In this document: one piece after another, positions 21,308 to 32,274 of the stretch | How positions within the stretch are numbered: position 1 is the stretch's first letter | Layout of the letters: every line of letters begins with the position of its first letter | NCBI RefSeq assembly: GCF_000485595.1 | Contig: NW_014577785.1 | Location: 144,088-181,611, forward strand | Length of the DNA: 37,524 bases | Reading direction: 5' to 3' | From: Priapulus caudatus | Lineage: Eukaryota; Priapulida; Priapulimorpha; Priapulimorphida; Priapulidae | The notes under the pieces: generated by a model | The model's database searches: none | What the model was told of the DNA's origin: nothing | The model's input: only the letters and a program-made list of their open reading frames with translations | Program-made: the position numbers and the translations under genes

Positions 21308-22189
21308 ATACAGGATATATGCACCTGCTGTTTTTGCTTCTATGGCCTCACAGCTTGTGGATGTGTGTAATAGAACAGTGGCATACAGCGATATATATGC
21401 CACGCTGCTGTTTTTTTCTTCTATGGTTTCCACAGCTTGTGGAATGAGTTTAATGGACGACGTCAATGGACAATAACCTGTTAAACTTCTGCCATTGGAT
21501 CGACAGCTTTTGTGGGCTGTTTAATTGAACGAGTATGATATGAAAATTTTGTGTGCTCTAAACAGCTCATTGTGGACCTGCTTCAATGAATGTTGTGTGA
21601 ACGGGCGAGAAATACATATGGCTTCTGATCAGTTGAAGAATAGGAATTCCTCATTAGCGAATTCAGAATAGCTTCAGTTCTGCCTGCCCGCCTCCCGGGA
21701 AGACTGGTGATTAATAAAGCCGTATGGAAACACGGCGAGGCCGCAAATGAACGTGAAGGGTGAGCGTGTCTGGTGCACTGCCGGTGGCAATCATCATGAA
21801 CTTACACGATGCTGGCCACCGGGAGCTGACACAGCAACAGGTTCACGCCGCCGCCCGCGCACCACGAACACAGACCCAAAACTCTGCAAGGCACCATAAA
21901 ATCATCTGATAACCAGATGCTCCCTCACCCTCACAGTACATGCTCTGATGGTATTCGCCAGATCTCGGTAATTGGCAGTGCCGAATCTTTCCCATCATGT
22001 TACAGCCGGATACAATCCAGGAAGTGTATAATATCAAGAGCGTTATAAAGAAGAGAGCGATACAACGGTGAAATGCTTGAAACCATGTCTGCAAGATAGT
22101 CGAATTAAGAAACTTTGCCCGTTTTTGTTTTTGACGATTCTTTGTCAGTATTAATTGATCAGCCTGTCATACCTTGCTAATATAAACAA
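21308..22189 (+). mobile_element. Dispersed repeat copy A, in the presumed TATDN1 3-prime UTR or just downstream
   Basis: Matches 33229-34060 in the same orientation along its whole length, with many one-base indels. It begins with tandem copies of about 80 bp (CTATGGCCTCACAGC at about 21282, 21341 and 21420). It then runs through GAACGTGAAGGGTGAG and CCCATCATGTTACAGCCGGA. The last 186 bp (22004-22189) are the left arm of the fold-back element seen in full at 33881-34632. The copy is truncated there and has no right arm. No reading frame is conserved between the copies. Confidence 0.85.
21713..21718 (+). promoter_or_regulatory. Possible poly(A) signal for TATDN1
   Basis: This is the first AATAAA hexamer after the TATDN1 stop, about 500 bases downstream. 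It lies inside a dispersed repeat whose second copy (near 33615) reads AACAAA at the aligned place, so it may be chance. No other canonical hexamer lies between the stop and this point. Confidence 0.25.
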
Positions 22190-22289
22190 GCTGCCGCAGA
22201 GCGACAGCGCTTTAGCCTGAGGCAGGTGTTCTGAGCTAATACTCAGGGCAAACGAATCAGAGCACCTCCCATCGCCGCGTTTCGCTCCT

Positions 22290-22420
22290 CCTCGTTGTGC
22301 TCTCATTCTTTCTCTTTTCGCTCTCTCGCTCTTGCTATCTCTTCCTTCGCGCTCTCTCTCTCTCTCTCTCGTTGTCCGATCAGCTCTCGCTCTCTCTCTC
22401 TCTCTCTCTTCTCTCTTTCT

Positions 22421-22457
<37 letters not shown>

Positions 22458-22653
22458 TGCTCCCTCTCTTCCTTCACGCTCTCTCTCTCTCTCTCTCTCT
22501 TTCGCTACGCACTCACTCTACCTCGGTTGTCTCTCTCTTTCTTTGTACTTTGTCTTTGCTCTCTCTTTCTCTCTCCCTCTCTTCTCTCTCTATCTTCTCG
22601 CTCTCTTTTTCTCTCTCACTCTTTCGCGCGCTTCTCTCTTTCTCCTTTCTCGT

Positions 22654-22688
<35 letters not shown>

Positions 22689-23907
22689 CTCTCTCTCTCT
22701 GCTCTCTCTTCTCTCTCTCTCTCTCTTCTTATCTCTCTCTCCTGTCTTCTGTCTCGTGTCTCTGTCTCTGTCTCTGTCTCTGTCTCTGGCTTGTCTCTGT
22801 CACTAATGACTACTCTGTCACATCATAAGTCAATACCTGTCTCTGTCTCTGTCTCTGTCTTCTGGTCTTCGCATGTCTCTTCTCTGTCTCTGTCTCCCAT
22901 GGTGGGTGGACTTGTCTTGTCTCTGTCTCTGTCTCTGTCTCTCGTCTCTGTCTCTGTCTCTGTCTCTGTCATCTGTCTCTGTCTCTGTCTCTGTCTTCTG
23001 TCTCTGTCTCCTGTCTCTGTCTCTGTCTCTGGTCTCTGTCTCTGTCTCTGTCTCTGTCTCTGTCTCTGCCTCTGTCTCTGCTTCTCTGTCTCTGCTCTCT
23101 GTCTCTGTGTCGTCTCTGCTCTCTGTTCTCCCGTCTCTGTGCTCAATGTCTCTGTCTCTGCTTCTCTGTCTCTGTCTTCGTGTCTCTGTCTCTGTCTCAG
23201 TGTCTCTGTCTCTGTCTTACTGCTTGACTCTTGTCTCGCGTCTCTTGTCTCTGTCTCTGTTCGTCTCTGGTCTTGTCTCTGTCTCTGTCTCTGCTCCTGT
23301 CTCTGTCTCTGTCTCGTGTCTCTGTCTCTGTCTCTGTACTCCTGTCAATCAATGTCTCGTCTCTGTCTCTGTCTCTGCTCTCAAAAAGTGCTCATTGTCT
23401 CTGTCTCTGCTTCTCTGTCTCTGTCTCTGTCTTGTCTCGTCTCTGTCTCTGTCTTGTCTCTGTCTCTTCTCTGTCTCTGTCTCGGTCTCTGCTCTGGTCT
23501 CTGTCTCAATGTCTCTGTCTGCTGTCTACTGTCTCTGTTCTCTGTCTCTGTCTCTGTCTCTGTCTGTCTCTGTATCTGTCTCATGCTGTCTCTGTCTTGT
23601 CTCGGTCTCTGCTCGGTCTCTTCTCGTCTCTGTCTTCTGTCTTGGTACTCTCGTCTTCTGCCTCTGTCCTCTGTCTCTGTTCTGTTCTGTCTCTCGTCTC
23701 TGTCTCTCGATCTCTGTCTCTGTCTCTGCTCTCTTGTCGGCTGTCTCTGTCTCTGTCTCGTAGTCTCTGTCTCTGTCTCATGTCTTCTGTCTCTGTCTCT
23801 GTCTCTCGTCTCTGTCTCGTCTCTGTCTCTGTCTCTGTCTCTGTCTTGTCTCTGTCTCTGTCTCTGTCTCTGTCTCTCCTCTCTCTCTCTGCTCTCTCTC
23901 TCTCTCG

Positions 23908-23983
<76 letters not shown>

Positions 23984-23985
23984 GC

Positions 23986-24019
<34 letters not shown>

Positions 24020-24105
24020 TCCTCTCTCTCACCGCTCTCTCACTCTCTCTTCTCTCCTCTCTTCCCTCGCTCTCTCTCTCCCTTCTCTCCAATTTCTTCT
24101 CGTCT
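22290..24105. repeat. 1.8-kb pyrimidine array: CT and TCTCTG hexamer repeats
   Basis: CT-dinucleotide blocks flank a core (about 22755-23880) of the hexamer TCTCTG with frequent small slips and short interruptions such as CAATCAATG. Mirror-symmetric polypurine-polypyrimidine DNA of this kind can form triplexes. Open frames (Val-Ser, Leu-Cys or Gln-Arg dipeptide repeats) are artefacts. Confidence 0.96.
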
Positions 24106-25190
24106 CGAGGCGTAGCGCTGCCGGACGAGGCTGATACGACTGAATTGCTCTATACAGAGCGTCTGGATGTCTATCGACTGATTGATCTGATGGTCTTCTA
24201 ACCCTAGCAAAGACCGTTTCGCTGGAGTTAGCAAGGCTGTAAACTTTTTATTATAACTTCAACATAAGCATGTTTTACTATAAGTTAGCATAATAGATAA
24301 TTCGGGGGCCCACTACCGGGCCCATGTTTATACTATGTTAACTCCGGGTTTGCCCAGCAGGCGGCCAAGCGATGGTAGAAAATTGATGAAAAATTGCCTC
24401 TAAAAAGCTGCTTGTCAGCAGACAAGCTACCTGACAGATTACTTGTCCTCCGTGAAGTGGAAAGTACGAAACAGAGAACCGGGATAGGTCCCTTTATTTC
24501 CAAAAACTGGATGATATCAGAGCCTTTCGAAGCAAATGTTGTTGGGTCGTTATGAAAAGTTGGCCACGAAGACTGGCGCGGTACGTTGGTAGCTGGAAGC
24601 TTGTCCATCGTAACGCTTACTACTACGTAGCTATCAGTAATCATACTTTGCCAAGACCACAGAAGATAGGTAAGCACTCGTCCATTACCTGAACAAGCCC
24701 TACAGCTGAATAGAGAGCTGCCACCGTGCCTACCTAATTAACGCAGGCCAAAAGACTAACACCATTCTATCACCCACATGCACTGGCATGCGCATAGTTA
24801 ACACACTGACAGCAGTACAGCAATGCCCATAGAAATGAGACGATTTAAGAGCTTATACTCTTCAAGTAAATTTAGCTTTTTGAAATTTCACTGTGACATT
24901 GCTAGCGTCATACATCCAGGCAGTGTATAGATTCTACTAAGAGCAGAACCCAGCAGTCAAATTCTTTCTAACACAGTAACAGTTAACAAATCCATGTTTA
25001 ATCCACTCCTCTTGAAGTCTGCGTCAAAGGTTATCAGACACTTAACTCTTCGCACGTCAGTGGAAAGCAGCATTTTCATCAGGTTACTTTCAATTAAAAG
25101 CCATAATAAATGCGTAGGTCACCGCTGAAAACAATAACAATAAAGTTTTCCAAATCGCTCCGTCTACAGCCGATGTCCTCAGACAATCTC
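24106..25190. other. No gene confirmed
   Basis: Single-copy sequence. A 114-codon minus-strand frame at 24333-24677 has mixed composition but matches no family I recognise and has no clear splice-site flanks. Confidence 0.45.
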
Positions 25191-25199
25191 TAAAATCTG

Positions 25200-25606
25200 C
25201 CCTTGTGCCATTGACCTTTGACCTGTGACTCCATTTCGCGCACAGTGATGGCTTTTCCTACCATGATGCTATTACACCGACTATCACGCAGCCAATAGGT
25301 ACGAGACCCGTTACTTTGTGACGCATTCTGCATTTCTCCCTATACCTAGTTAAGGATGTGAATGTTCCCCTTTTTTACACTCTTGACTTTGACCTTTTGA
25401 CCCCAGCTTGACTATCCCAACTCCGTTTTCGGATATAACCACCCCCCCACGACGTCCAAATATCGGGACGTTACTGTCGAGCTAGGTTAGATTTGTGCCC
25501 AACTGTTGACGACGGACGCTCGGACGGATATACGCCGACGGACGGACGGACGACGGACGATCATGCGATTCTACAAGCCTGCATCTGACTATGTCAGCAT
25601 GAGCTA
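25200..25606 (+). mobile_element. Dispersed repeat ending in GACGGACG / CATCTGAC hairpin motif
   Basis: Contains TGACCTTTGACC-type blocks, then CGGACGGACGGACGACGG, then GCGATTCTACAAGCCTGCAT and an imperfect CATCTGAC...GTCAG-CATG hairpin ending GAGCTA at 25606. The same terminal motif is at 32340-32392. It abuts the fold-back copy that starts at 25607. Confidence 0.6.
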
Positions 25607-26206
25607 CAAACCGCTTAGCCCTACGGATGCCTACGCATGAGATAAATGGCATGGTGGAAAATCTCAATAGGTAGTTTTTGCTGGAAAACGACTCGAGATC
25701 CCGCGGTTGGCTGTGACCCTCTCTCGCTTTGTGGCTAAGTGTATGCTTCCGCGTGCCATTTGATGTAGCGCCATGGTAGCGCTGACTCATTACGTCAGTA
25801 CTACAGACGTACTAGCGAGTCAGCCGTAAGGTTGGTCGCACGGTGGGGTCATCACTATGGCAATAATAAAACAGACCGTTCATTCATTCCACTTAGTCAA
25901 TCAATTGCACGGAAACACGCGAGGTTCTCCGAGTTATCTCAAAGCGAAGAGACAGTCGCAGTCCAGCAGTATCTCGAGTCGGATTTTCGGCGAAAATAGC
26001 CAGAATTTTCCACTGCTCATCTTTCATCAGCTTAGGGGCATCGATGGACATGTGTTTGTTTAGTTATTAACAGGTGGGACAGCTGATCAATAAATACTGC
26101 AATAAATCGCTGCAAAATAAAACGGAGGAAAGATTTATTAATTCGGTAGAATACTCGCAGCATGGTTTCAAGAGCAATTTCACCGTTGTACGCTCTCCCT
26201 TCTTAA
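25607..26206 (+). mobile_element. Fold-back element copy C, first part
   Basis: Begins inside the left arm (ACAAACCGCTTAGCCC, matching 34045-34060). It carries the spacer with GCCATGGTAGCGCTGACTCA, and the right arm at about 25937-26206, ending CGTTGTACGCTCTCC then CTTCTTAA. It matches 34040-34593 with scattered indels. Its left arm extends further inward (CTCTCGCTTTG) than in copy B. The copy is interrupted at 26206 by the TTAA-flanked insertion. Confidence 0.82.
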
Positions 26207-27116
26207 AACTGTCTACGATCCACGGATTTCGAGCACCCAGGCAAGTAGTATATTTGTGTGTTATTTGTACCAAATAAAATGTATGAAAATACAATTAGCC
26301 GTTTCATTTACTTTTCGATGGCTAGTATACCTTCTTATACATCCATACACTCTTGCCGGTGCATTCGATGCTACACCAAAACGCTCGACATCAACAACAA
26401 CGCCATGAATCTTCAACAAGTTCTTGCGTGGCACCCAGACGCCAGCTAGCCGATATATCGAACATTGCGGGCTAACGAAGGCAATGCCAAAATTATTGTG
26501 GCAAGCAGGGAAAATCCGTTGTAAACTTAAGCGGTGAGTTCTCACTATAATCTCTTTCTGTTTTTTCTTTTCGTTTCTTGCCGATGCACTGGTCTGCCAC
26601 CACTTGATTTACGTTTAGTTGATCTAGCCTCTGCATTTATCCTGAAAGGTCGGATTCAACAAACATTTTTGAGCAGATAAATTAAAAAACACAAAATACA
26701 TTTCGCACAGTTTATGAATGAATTTTCAAACATAATACACGATGAACATTATTATTTATTTGTTCTAATATTGTATATTCTATATAGCCAACACAAATCA
26801 AAACAGAAACGTTTGGGCACCACTTTCAGTGCACCATACACAAAGCACGACTGCACAATCGACCACAGCAAAACAGTACCAGCAACAGACGCGCCAGTAA
26901 TATGTAAATAGTGTTAGACAACACTAATTCCAAATCGCTTCAAGATTTTTGCCAATTTAACAACCGGAAAAACTATTTTTATCAGAGTGAGGTTAGAGGA
27001 CTAAGATTGAGGCTAACGTTAGTACTAACTTTTTGCATGCCCAAAAAAGAATACAAAAATAAGGTTTCACTATTATTTCTAAAATAATTTTCTGGAGATT
27101 CGTGGACGTTAGAACT
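26207..27116. mobile_element. 910-bp TTAA-flanked insertion inside fold-back copy C
   Basis: TTAA lies at 26203-26206 on the left and at 27117-27120 on the right. Sequence on both sides is continuous in copy B around its single TTAA at 34590-34593. The ends are imperfect inverted repeats: CTGTCTACGATCCACGGATT inward from the left, and from the right (minus strand) TTCTAACGTCCACGAATCT. TTAA target duplication is typical of piggyBac-type elements (family knowledge), but no transposase is encoded. Frames at 26258-26449 (+) and 26261-26545 (-) are short and unrecognised. Confidence 0.72.
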
Positions 27117-27222
27117 TTAATACGCTCTTTGCTAATATAGATCTATAATATTCACTCTGACACGAGGAAGGCATGTACGTTAGGGGGTAGAGCAGATTCG
27201 ATTAGCAAGCTTTTCATTAACC
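27117..27222 (+). mobile_element. Fold-back element copy C, distal part
   Basis: Continues the interrupted copy from TTAATACGCTC through ATATAGATCTATAATATTCA and GACACGAGGAAGGCATGTAC to CTTTTCATTAACC. It matches 34590-34727, lacking one internal duplicated segment of about 33 bp that is present there. Confidence 0.8.
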
Positions 27223-28027
27223 TCTTACTCCATTGATTACATAAGGCTTTCTTTGTGGCTCTGGGACTCCCTGGGAGGCAGTCAGATGCGCTCAGCATAC
27301 CTTAACCCTCAGCGCTCCTAACCCTCAGTGACCTGATTAAATCGTGCCATTGGAAGGAGGACTAGTTCCCGGAAAGACCGGAAATAAATTCATCGGATTT
27401 ATTTAGAAGAAAATTCAAAATCCCGCTGGTCGTTTTTAGTTGCTGCTGCTTGCAGTGTGCGTGCATTTGCGCACGCAGCGATTCACACGCTTACATTTAG
27501 TATTACTCATGCGTCTCATCACCTTCCACAGCTCAAATCTGCGCTGCGCGAGGTCGCACCCAGGTGCCTACATACGCCCCACATCACCACATCCAGGCCC
27601 ATATAATTCAAATTCACCCTCTCAGCCCTACTGGCCTCACAAGCATCACCATCGCTCGGGGCCCTGCCACATCTAGCTACTGAATACTGGTTTGGTGGTG
27701 TTTGCTATATATCCAGGTTCAACCCGTTCACGCTGCCGGGTCCTTTTTTGTGCCAATGTTTTTTTCCGCGGTTTTATTTCGCACATGCTCGAGGGGGCAA
27801 AGAGATAAACGGGCAATGTAGATAAGAAGGCAAATGGGTAAGCAGGAAGGGTGGTGGTAGTGAGAAGGGCAAGTTGGCTTTAAAGGTGAGAAAGTAATAT
27901 GGCAAGCAGAAGGATTGATAGTAGTGAAGATGGTATTGGGCGTAGAAGTAGGAGGTATGTTATTTGTGAAGCGTGGTATGTACTAGTAAGTGGCTAGGGC
28001 TGAGTAGGCAGGCAGTAACTATAGCTG
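27223..28027. other. No gene seen
   Basis: Single-copy sequence. A 78-codon frame at 27440-27676 is unrecognised. A purine-rich run of AAGG/GTAG motifs covers about 27790-28020. Confidence 0.5.
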
Positions 28028-28335
28028 AGAGGGGCTATGTCCCCCGCGGTACTGCCGGAACGTACCCTGGTACTATCTATATGCCGGACGTACCTCGCCT
28101 ATCCAACTACGAGTGCTAGGGAGATCCGCCTACTCCCTACCTAACCCTAACCAAACCCGTAACCCGAAAACCTAACCCCTAATCCTAACCTAACCATATC
28201 AAGATGGTGCACCAGGGTACAAACGCCGCACGCGAGGGCGGCAGCATGTGCGTGGGTTCCGGATCACCGACCGCTACCAAGGCGTACGTTCCGGCATACC
28301 CTGGAGGAGCATAACACCTATAGCGAAGTATTGTG
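28028..28335 (+). mobile_element. Short element with telomere-like core, copy 2
   Basis: Same order as copy 1: GCTGAGAGGGGCTATGTCCC, GTACCCTGGTACTATC, then CGCCTACTCCCTA and a CCTAACC-rich run (about 28139-28196), then CCATATCAA. The homologous part ends near 28200. Sequence to about 28335 (TTCCGGATCACCGACC, CATACCCTGGAGGAGC) may be its degenerate distal half. Confidence 0.62.
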
Positions 28336-29035
28336 GTATGCGAGTGGCTAGGCAGGCAGCGTGAGTAGTAGTAAAATTACGTAGCTAAGTTCATTATGTT
28401 ACTATTCGCAGTCTATGTTACTAAAATCATCGATAAAATGTAATGAAGTCTATGTTATGTTACCACGGCTACTCGTGTAATCGCTCGGTGAATCCCCGAT
28501 ATCTCATATCCAGTCGATTAGGCGCTTACACGGCTTAGGGATGGATTATCAGTAAGATTTCTAGATAGTACACACGCACTGTTGTATACTCTTAGCTCAT
28601 GGTGTCCCTTTTGTTATACACCAGATGGACCCCATCTATAACTCACGTTCATGTCTACTTTATAAATCACGATCCAACACCGCACACACACCACGCACGC
28701 ACTCGCTAACAGAGTTTGTCCTACCAACAGGCGTGATCAAGGCCTCATCACGATCTCTCGGGCGGCGCCGTCGGAGTTCTCCTCTCATCTCTCTCTATCT
28801 CTTGCGACCACCCCCTCGTTACCCTCAGGTATTATACTATATATCACATAATCGCACAGCGGATATTGTGATATCAGAACTTTTCTACTATATATACATA
28901 AGAAAAATATTTCCGTATATCTATATATAGTCATCTCTATTACTCATATAATGACTATATATCACTCGCTCGATTTAAATCTGAGCTTGCGTTTTTATCT
29001 TTCATAACATCAATCTCGAACCACAACCGACACAC
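28336..29035. other. No gene seen
   Basis: AT-rich single-copy sequence. A 101-codon frame at 28625-28930 has no recognised features. Confidence 0.5.
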
Positions 29036-29228
29036 CTACACCACCGACACCGCGCCGCGCGCACACACACACGACAACAACACACCACCACACACACAAC
29101 CACACTCACCCACACACACGCAACATGCGCGCCACACACTGAACACACACCGACCCATTACAACACACACGCACACACACACCGAACCACACACGCACAC
29201 ACACCACACCACACACGCGGGCACAACC
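29036..29228. repeat. CA-rich microsatellite
   Basis: Interrupted ACAC/ACACCACAC tract. Minus-strand Cys/Val frames over it are composition artefacts. Confidence 0.92.
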
Positions 29229-29380
29229 GCACGCAAGCACTGCACAATCTATCATATAGTGATATACCAATATACGATAAGTACTCACCTCAATCTACAC
29301 TCCTCTACCTTTAAATCTAGTCCACCGGCACGAATGATCGAAATCTCCCCTTACTCGCAAGAGCGGTGTAGTACCGCTCA

Positions 29381-29930
29381 TAGGGTCTATGTCCCCCAGC
29401 AGAGATGCAAACACATAATTTGAGCAAATCTGTTAGTTTATGGCCATCAATTAGTAGTCGAGTCACGCATGCCCCCCGCGAAATTGTCCCGGACTGCCGC
29501 CCCCCTGTGATTCTAGATGCAATTTTCCTGCATTCTGAAGGGGTTCAAAGATACAAAAAATTGAAAAAAAAAAAAATTTTCGATCACAGTCAAATTGTAG
29601 TTTTGATACACTGGTCGTAGTGTGCCAAAAGGGATCGAAATTCGTATAAATACGGATAAACTCGTAGTGGGTGGCATCTCTGCCATGACAGATACTGCCA
29701 AGAATGTACCGGGGTACGGTCCGGTATTACCCGGCGAACGTTACCTGCGTTAGGCCGTTACGGTTAGGAGTAGGCGTAGGCGACTCCTAGACTTGTTAAG
29801 ATGGAGTACGCGATGGGTATCAGCGGTTGCCATCTTAGGATAGTACCAGGGGATACGTACGGGGTATACCGGACCTAGGCCCAGCGTACGTTCGGGCAAG
29901 TACCCCCATGGGACATAGACCCTCTCCAGC
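29381..29930 (-). mobile_element. Telomere-like-core element, copy 3 (inverted), with both termini
   Basis: Right end GGGACATAGACCCTCTCC (29911-29928) and left end GGGTCTATGTCCCC (29383-29396) are inverted repeats. Read on the minus strand the order matches copies 1 and 2: GAGAGGGTCTATGTCCC, CTGGTACTATC, GTACTCCATCTTA, AGTCGCCTACGCCTACTCC and then a degenerate CCTAACCGTAACGGCCTAA run. It is split near its left end by the insertion at 29399-29683. Without that insertion it is about 265 bp. Confidence 0.68.
29399..29683. mobile_element. 285-bp insertion nested in copy 3
   Basis: GCAGAGATGC at the left and GCATCTCTGC at the right are perfect 10-bp inverted ends. The flanking sequence (GTCCCC on the left, GATACTGCCAAGAATGTACC on the right) resembles the uninterrupted GTCCCCCGCGGTACTGCC of copy 2. 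It contains a 13-base A run at about 29565-29577 and no usable reading frame. Confidence 0.62.
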
Positions 29931-29940
29931 GTTCAGAATC

Positions 29941-30425
29941 TCTGTCGAGTCAATCGCACTGTAAACCGTAACGCGGCACTAAACACTCACTGCTATAATT
30001 CCCCTCCCCTGGCCCCCAGTGCGACGATATGCAGAAGTGGACAGTCCGGAACGAAACACCACCATCTATAAATCCAAGAGTTGATAAATATACACAGGTT
30101 TTTACCTAAGAGTTATTATCTACTCTTGCTATAATCATTAGTATTTGGTATTATTAGCTCTTGATATAATTGGCCGGCCCCACCAGGTGCTTTTCGGGGT
30201 GGGATCAGTCGGGAGGGGGGGGGTGAGGCCGAGTACCCTCACCTCCATACACGCAAGCCAGATACAACATGCATGCACCTCACGGGGAGGGGTTGTATTA
30301 CTTCGGGGCGGTCCTCTACCGTGCTCACTGCCTCCCCGCGCCAGTGAAATATTATTCTCCACTGGAGTCCGGACCCACCATAGATAGTGTTTTGTAATAT
30401 ATGGTTCGTATATATATGGTTGGAT
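29941..30425. other. No gene seen
   Basis: Contains GGTATTATTAGCTCTTGATAT at about 30147-30167, shared with the hairpin at 37051-37112. A 145-codon minus-strand frame (30138-30575) runs across this and the TTAGGG tract and is not recognised. Confidence 0.45.
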
Positions 30426-30427
30426 TA

Positions 30428-30468
30428 TAGTTAGTGTTAGTGTTAGGGTTAGGGTTAGGGATAGGGGG
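30428..30468. repeat. Interstitial telomere-like TTAGGG tract
   Basis: Two GTTAGT units are followed by three TTAGGG units and a degenerate GATAGGGGG. Unlike the other telomere-like runs it lacks the GCCTACTCC anchor. Confidence 0.75.
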
Positions 30469-30712
30469 TATTCATTTGACATTGTTGCTTCGAGGAAGTC
30501 GAGTGAATGGAGTGCGCTGATTGGCTGTGGTCCGGAACTCAAGTGGTAAAAAAAATTTCGCCCCCCCCCCGCCACTGCAGACAGATGAGGAAAAAACTCG
30601 ACTGATTACCCTGCACTACGGGAGTCTCGACCCGCGGACATTCCGCGCCCCCGCAGAGGCTCGCGTACCCAGGGTAGTGCGGGGATCAGCTTCGCAGCAG
30701 CCGCGAGCAGTA

Positions 30713-30790
30713 AGGGACAGCTACAAGCTGCGAGCTACAGGGACAGCTACAAGCTGCGAGCTACAGGGACAGCTACAAGCTGCGAGCTAC
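30713..30790. repeat. 26-bp tandem repeat, 3 exact copies
   Basis: The unit starts AGGGACAGCTACAAGCTGCG and ends AGCTAC. The three copies are identical. Confidence 0.95.
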
Positions 30791-30904
30791 AGGGAGGACG
30801 AGAGTAAAGGAAAAACAACTGGAAACGTAGGCGATGACTTAATACGATGACAGCCGCGGTGGCAGCACCAGTCACAAGCACAGCCGCAGTCGGTCAGTGC
30901 CACA

Positions 30905-31226
30905 CAGGCACCCAGTTACACATCCCCACTACCAGTCACAACCCCACTATCAGTCACAACCCCACTATTAGTCACACAACCCCACTATTAGTCACACAAC
31001 CCCACTACCAGTCACAACCCCACTATCCAGTCACAACCCCACTATCAGTCACAACCCCACTATCAGTCACAACCCCACTACCAGTCACAACCCCACTATC
31101 AGTCACAACCCCACTATTAGTCACACAACCCCACTACCAGTCACAACCCCACTATCAGTCACAACCCCACTACCAGTCACAACCCCACTACCAGTCACAA
31201 CCCCACTATCAGTCACAACCCCACTC
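30905..31226. repeat. 18-bp minisatellite, about 17 units
   Basis: The unit is CCCCACTATCAGTCACAA, with ATTAG and CCAG variants and occasional 20-bp CACACAACC units. One frame reads a repeating HYQSQP hexapeptide, but the 19-20-bp variants shift the frame repeatedly. It is treated as non-coding. Confidence 0.93.
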
Positions 31227-31350
31227 CAGTCACCGCTCCACCCCCAGTCTCTACCCCCAGTCACCGCTCCACACCCAGTCTCTACCCCCAGTTACAGCTC
31301 CATCCCCAGTCTCTACCCCCCTCCCATTCACCGCTACCATCCCCAGACTA
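31227..31350. repeat. C-rich tandem repeat following the 18-bp array
   Basis: CAGTCACCGCTCCACCCCCA and CAGTCTCTACCCCC alternate about three times. Apparently derived from the neighbouring array. Confidence 0.75.
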
Positions 31351-32274
31351 CTATAGGTATCTTGATAGGTATCCACTTCTGTTTGACCTTCCCTTAGCTA
31401 AGGTCTGTTCTGCCGTCACGTGCCCGACGGCGGCGCCCCTTTCCCGCGGGCAACACCTCAGCAACAAGCGCACGTGCGACGCTACCTTCGCAAGTCACAT
31501 TGACGCCCCCCCCCCCACACACACAGCACACACACACTCTCACACACCACCACCACCACGTCTGTGCTTACGCGCACTCTGTCAAAACAAATATAACGAA
31601 TGCGCTCGGACGGTGCACGGGACGTGTGCAGCAGTGGACCCCGGGGCGATCGGGCCGATCAGGGCCGATCGAATACTAACAAGTGCCGCATTAGCGACAG
31701 TGCTCATCTGAGGTCTGCTGCTCTACTGTGCTGGCCTTCGTTTCTGCAAAAGGTTGAAAGCCTGTTCTATCGCTAAGCCGGCTACGTCATCATCAAAATG
31801 TGTAGCATAGGTATTAACGCTAAAACTAAACCCTAACAATGCATCCTACTTCATACCTGCTCGACTGTCTTATATATTCGTGTCATAACGTATCACTAGG
31901 GGTGACTAGGCCTATAGTTGCCGCGAGATGGCGCGTGCAAGTGTAATCAATAATCAAAAATGGCATCGCCCTTCGTGCATTGGTGATGAGCCAAGAAAGT
32001 AGAGATGCCCTAATTCCATTGAGTTGCTGAAATTTACAGGCTAAAATCCAAGTATATTCAGGCAGGCGACAATTTCGCTTAGCTGTGAGTAATAAATTAA
32101 ACACATCTGCATTGCAGGTGTGCATGTTTATTCGAAAAGTGCCAGTTCACCCCATGCATGAGTAATGGGTTGCCCCCGGGTTTTTGCCTACATTTCGGAT
32201 GACGGTAGCCACGCGAACATTCAGGGTGCTATTAATATACAGACTACTTTAGAAAATAACATGATTTAAGGAGT
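31351..32274. other. No gene seen
   Basis: Poly-C followed by CA/CAC repeats at about 31507-31560. GATCGGGCC-type short repeats lie at about 31647-31672. An 80-codon minus-strand frame (31883-32125) is unrecognised. Confidence 0.5.

Noticed and set aside
22332-24134. 600-codon Leu/Ser/Val/Cys-rich open frame and its minus-strand Arg/Gln/Thr partners
   Set aside because: Direct translation of CT and TCTCTG repeats; no unique sequence of any length supports a gene.
24333-24677. 114-codon minus-strand open frame of ordinary composition
   Set aside because: No recognisable domain, no clear splice sites and no conserved motif. Its length is unremarkable for chance in 37 kb. A translated search against related genomes would decide.
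30847-31356. 169-codon frame with HYQSQP hexapeptide repeats
   Set aside because: The 18-bp period keeps frames open, but 19- and 20-bp units shift the register several times, giving TTPLSV and HYQSQP blocks in one frame. No flanking domain, signal peptide or splice support.
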